Of a stretch of DNA of 64,000 nt, positions 61,993-64,000 are shown one piece after another. Numbering within the stretch: the stretch's first letter is position 1; the number at the start of each line of letters is the position of its first letter. The stretch is from Cryptoclostridium sp964637365 (GTDB lineage Bacteria; Bacillota; Dehalobacteriia; UBA7702): assembly GCA_964637365.1 (NCBI GenBank), contig CAZWWH010000003.1:1-64000 (forward strand), given 5' to 3'. The notes under the pieces are model-generated. The model ran no database searches. It saw only the letters and a program-made list of their open reading frames with translations, and was not told where the DNA came from. A program made the position numbers and the translations under genes.

Positions 61993-64000
61993 ATGAAAAA
62001 CAAGATGAAAGTAATGCTCTCGCTGGTCTTGACCGTGGCTCTCGTCTTTGCTTTCGTTGCCGTCCCCGTCATGGCCGACAATGACGGCGCCAACACCGCT
62101 TCCAACGGAAGCGCCTTGTCCGCCTCTACTTATCAATACAGCATTGTCCATGTAGACGCCGGCCGCAAATACTTCAGCCCGGACAATATCAAAAAAATTA
62201 TCGACAACGCTGCCAGCGCTGGGTTCAATCAGGTGGAACTCTACCTCTCCGATAATCAGGGCTTCCGCTTCGCCCTCGATGACATGAATATTACCACCTC
62301 CACCGGAAATACCTACGATTTAACCCCCGCTCTTGGCGACGGCTATTCCGACGGTTCCAAATATCCCGATGGCAGCGGCAAATACCTGACCCAATCGGAA
62401 ATGGACGATATCATTCAATACGCCGCCGAGAAAAATATTGAAATCGTTCCCTGCGTAAATACCCCCGGCCATATGGGCGCAATTCTGGAGGAATTTCCCC
62501 AATTCTGTTACAGCGACAATAAGGGCACTTCCAAAAGCTCCATTGACCTGGAAAATAAAGAAGCCGTGGCCTTTGCCCTTGCCATTACTGAAAAATACGC
62601 CGCGTATTTTGAGTCCAAAGGCGTAAAATACTACAGCCTCGGTGCTGACGAATACGCCAATGACCTTTACTTGAACTACAGTAAAGGTGGCAGAGGCTTT
62701 GGTATGCTGTATGATAATGATAAGTATCAAGAATTTGTTGACTATCTCAATAATGCCGCCGATATCGTAATAGAAAAAGGAATGACCCCTCGCGCTTTCA
62801 ATGACGCTATCTATTTTAATAATGACACTAGCTACAATATCAACAAAAATATCCAAGTTTACTATTGGGAAAATTTGAATAATGATGAATTAGTTGGTCC
62901 CTCTGCAACGACTATTGCAAATCAAGGTCATGAGATGATCAATGCCAATGCAGAATATTATTGGGCCTTGGGCAGCAGCTATTTCCATTGTACAGCCGAA
63001 AAAGCTGCCGGGTTTGACTACACTAATTTCCATGGCGACTACACCCTCGATCATCCCGTCGGCGCAATGTTCTGCATCTGGTGCGATAATGGCGCCGCCA
63101 ATGGCCAAGACAATGGAACTGCCGTGGTTAACGCTACCGCAGACGTCATCGCCGCTTTTGGCAAGACCTTACCGACAGCACCCGGCAACGATAGTATTTT
63201 ACCGCTTCCGAACTTTAAAGCCAGTATGAAGGTTGGAGAATCTCAGGATTTGTCCCTTGGGGAATCCGCGACTTGGGCATCCTCCGATGAAAAAGTCGTT
63301 ACTTTGGCATCCAAAACCCGTGCGGCCGGAGTTACCGGCACAGATGTGACAGCCACCGCCGTGGGCGAAGGGAAAGCCACTATTACTGCCACCACAGAAA
63401 ACGGCAAAAAATACTCCTCTGACGTCATGGTAGCTGCCGCCGAAACAAATCTGCAAAAAACCATCTCCTTGATCGTTGGCGGCACCGAAACCGACGTCAT
63501 CGAAGGCGCGGATTATACCGGTAATGTTGATAAAACCGAATTGAAGGAAGCCATCGCCACGGTTTCCGTCAACTATTCGGAAACCCCTGGTGGCACCGGT
63601 ACACCCGAAAAAGCAAGCAGCTTGAAAAGCGGCGGCAAGTATATCATTGGTGATGGCAATGGTTATTATCTGAAACTTAGCGGCACAACCATCTCCAGCG
63701 TGACGGACCCTGCGGAAGCTACAGAATTCACCATTACCGGCAGTAACGGCAGCTGGAAGCTCCAAAGCGGCAACTACTATTTGAGACATCGCAATAATAG
63801 CCTTTCCGCCAGCACCACGGACAACAACAATACCTGGTCTTATAACAGCACAGGATTTTATTATAACGACAACCGCTACTTAAACACCAACAATAGCGGT
63901 ACTTGGCGAGTTAGCAATAATGCCGAAAGCCGACAAGGCGCAGCTTACACCGTAACGCCCACGGAACCCACCAAAACAACTACCGTCACCTTTGAGGGGA
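61993..64000 (+). CDS. Exported glycoside hydrolase family 20 protein, C-terminally cut by the window
   Basis: At least 669 codons, open to the window end. A signal peptide (SLVLTVALVFAFVAVPVMA) leads to a GH20 (beta-N-acetylhexosaminidase) barrel with NTPGHMGAILEEFPQF and the catalytic Asp-Glu in YSLGADEYAN, about 220 residues in. A Big-like domain (KVGESQDLSLGESATWAS onward) and further beta-rich repeats follow. It likely cleaves N-acetylglucosamine from glycans outside the cell. GGAGGAAAC precedes the ATG; it lies about 90 bases after the rSAM gene. Confidence 0.9.
   Translation, partial: MKNKMKVMLSLVLTVALVFAFVAVPVMADNDGANTASNGSALSASTYQYSIVHVDAGRKYFSPDNIKKIIDNAASAGFNQVELYLSDNQGFRFALDDMNITTSTGNTYDLTPALGDGYSDGSKYPDGSGKYLTQSEMDDIIQYAAEKNIEIVPCVNTPGHMGAILEEFPQFCYSDNKGTSKSSIDLENKEAVAFALAITEKYAAYFESKGVKYYSLGADEYANDLYLNYSKGGRGFGMLYDNDKYQEFVDYLNNAADIVIEKGMTPRAFNDAIYFNNDTSYNINKNIQVYYWENLNNDELVGPSATTIANQGHEMINANAEYYWALGSSYFHCTAEKAAGFDYTNFHGDYTLDHPVGAMFCIWCDNGAANGQDNGTAVVNATADVIAAFGKTLPTAPGNDSILPLPNFKASMKVGESQDLSLGESATWASSDEKVVTLASKTRAAGVTGTDVTATAVGEGKATITATTENGKKYSSDVMVAAAETNLQKTISLIVGGTETDVIEGADYTGNVDKTELKEAIATVSVNYSETPGGTGTPEKASSLKSGGKYIIGDGNGYYLKLSGTTISSVTDPAEATEFTITGSNGSWKLQSGNYYLRHRNNSLSASTTDNNNTWSYNSTGFYYNDNRYLNTNNSGTWRVSNNAESRQGAAYTVTPTEPTKTTTVTFEG

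Overview
The window comes from an anaerobic Bacillota (Firmicutes) chromosome. Evidence: the str/rpo ribosomal block carries an L10 leader and an L7Ae-like gene, a T-box controls serS, SLH and lipoprotein exports are present, and most promoters are TTGACA/TATAAT with 17-bp spacers. A pyrrolysine-type trimethylamine methyltransferase and a complete anaerobic benzimidazole operon indicate a corrinoid-dependent anaerobe. I cannot place it below phylum with confidence; acetogen-like Clostridia, Peptococcales-type bacteria or Negativicutes would all fit.

Layout. 1-15.9 kb: minus-strand housekeeping block (rpmG-secE-nusG-rplK-rplA-rplJ-rplL, then rpoB-rpoC-L7Ae-like-rpsL-rpsG-fusA-tuf). A small cassette separates rplL from rpoB, and rpoBC has its own promoter and a heavily structured leader. 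15.9-21 kb: decayed exported/lipoprotein genes, an Abi/HEPN-type gene, and a plus-strand methyltransferase plus a membrane-anchored protein of unknown function. 21-29.1 kb: bzaA-bzaB-cobT-bzaC-bzaD-bzaE for oxygen-independent synthesis of dimethylbenzimidazole (the B12 lower ligand) and its activation, behind a cobalamin riboswitch. A divergent second cobalamin riboswitch controls an ECF-type transporter subunit (29.3-30.1 kb). 30.4-34 kb: iron-uptake operon feoA-feoA-GNAT-feoB-Cys-rich peptide under four copies of a GTTAGC-N4-GCTAAC operator. 34.3-36.6 kb: T-box-yjbR-serS with a 153-bp tandem duplication of the serS tail. 36.8-37.9 kb: four tRNA genes and fragments of a phage tape-measure gene and a transporter gene. 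37.9-47.8 kb: methylamine-type cluster with a corrinoid activator, two APC permeases, mttB with an in-frame amber (pyrrolysine) codon, a non-Pyl MttB homologue and a sigma-54 activator with a matching -24/-12 promoter. 48.3-53 kb: ferredoxin/Crp pair, an iron-operator-controlled SLH protein and sstT. 53.2-58.6 kb: an EndoQ-UvrD fusion, an ACT protein and a methyltransferase-like/DUF2284 fusion with a probable leaderless mRNA. 58.9-61.9 kb: a compact operon of lipoprotein, short Cys-containing peptide, HPr-kinase-like protein and radical SAM/SPASM enzyme, which looks like a RiPP pathway. 62-64 kb: an exported GH20 hexosaminidase that runs off the end.

How it fits together: the cobamide genes, the Co(I)-reactivating ATPase and the MttB enzymes all serve corrinoid-dependent methyl transfer. 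The feo genes would supply iron for the many Fe-S enzymes. The strongest candidates for new biology are the RiPP-like operon, the shared iron-type operator on feo and the SLH gene, and the twin-hairpin rpoBC leader.
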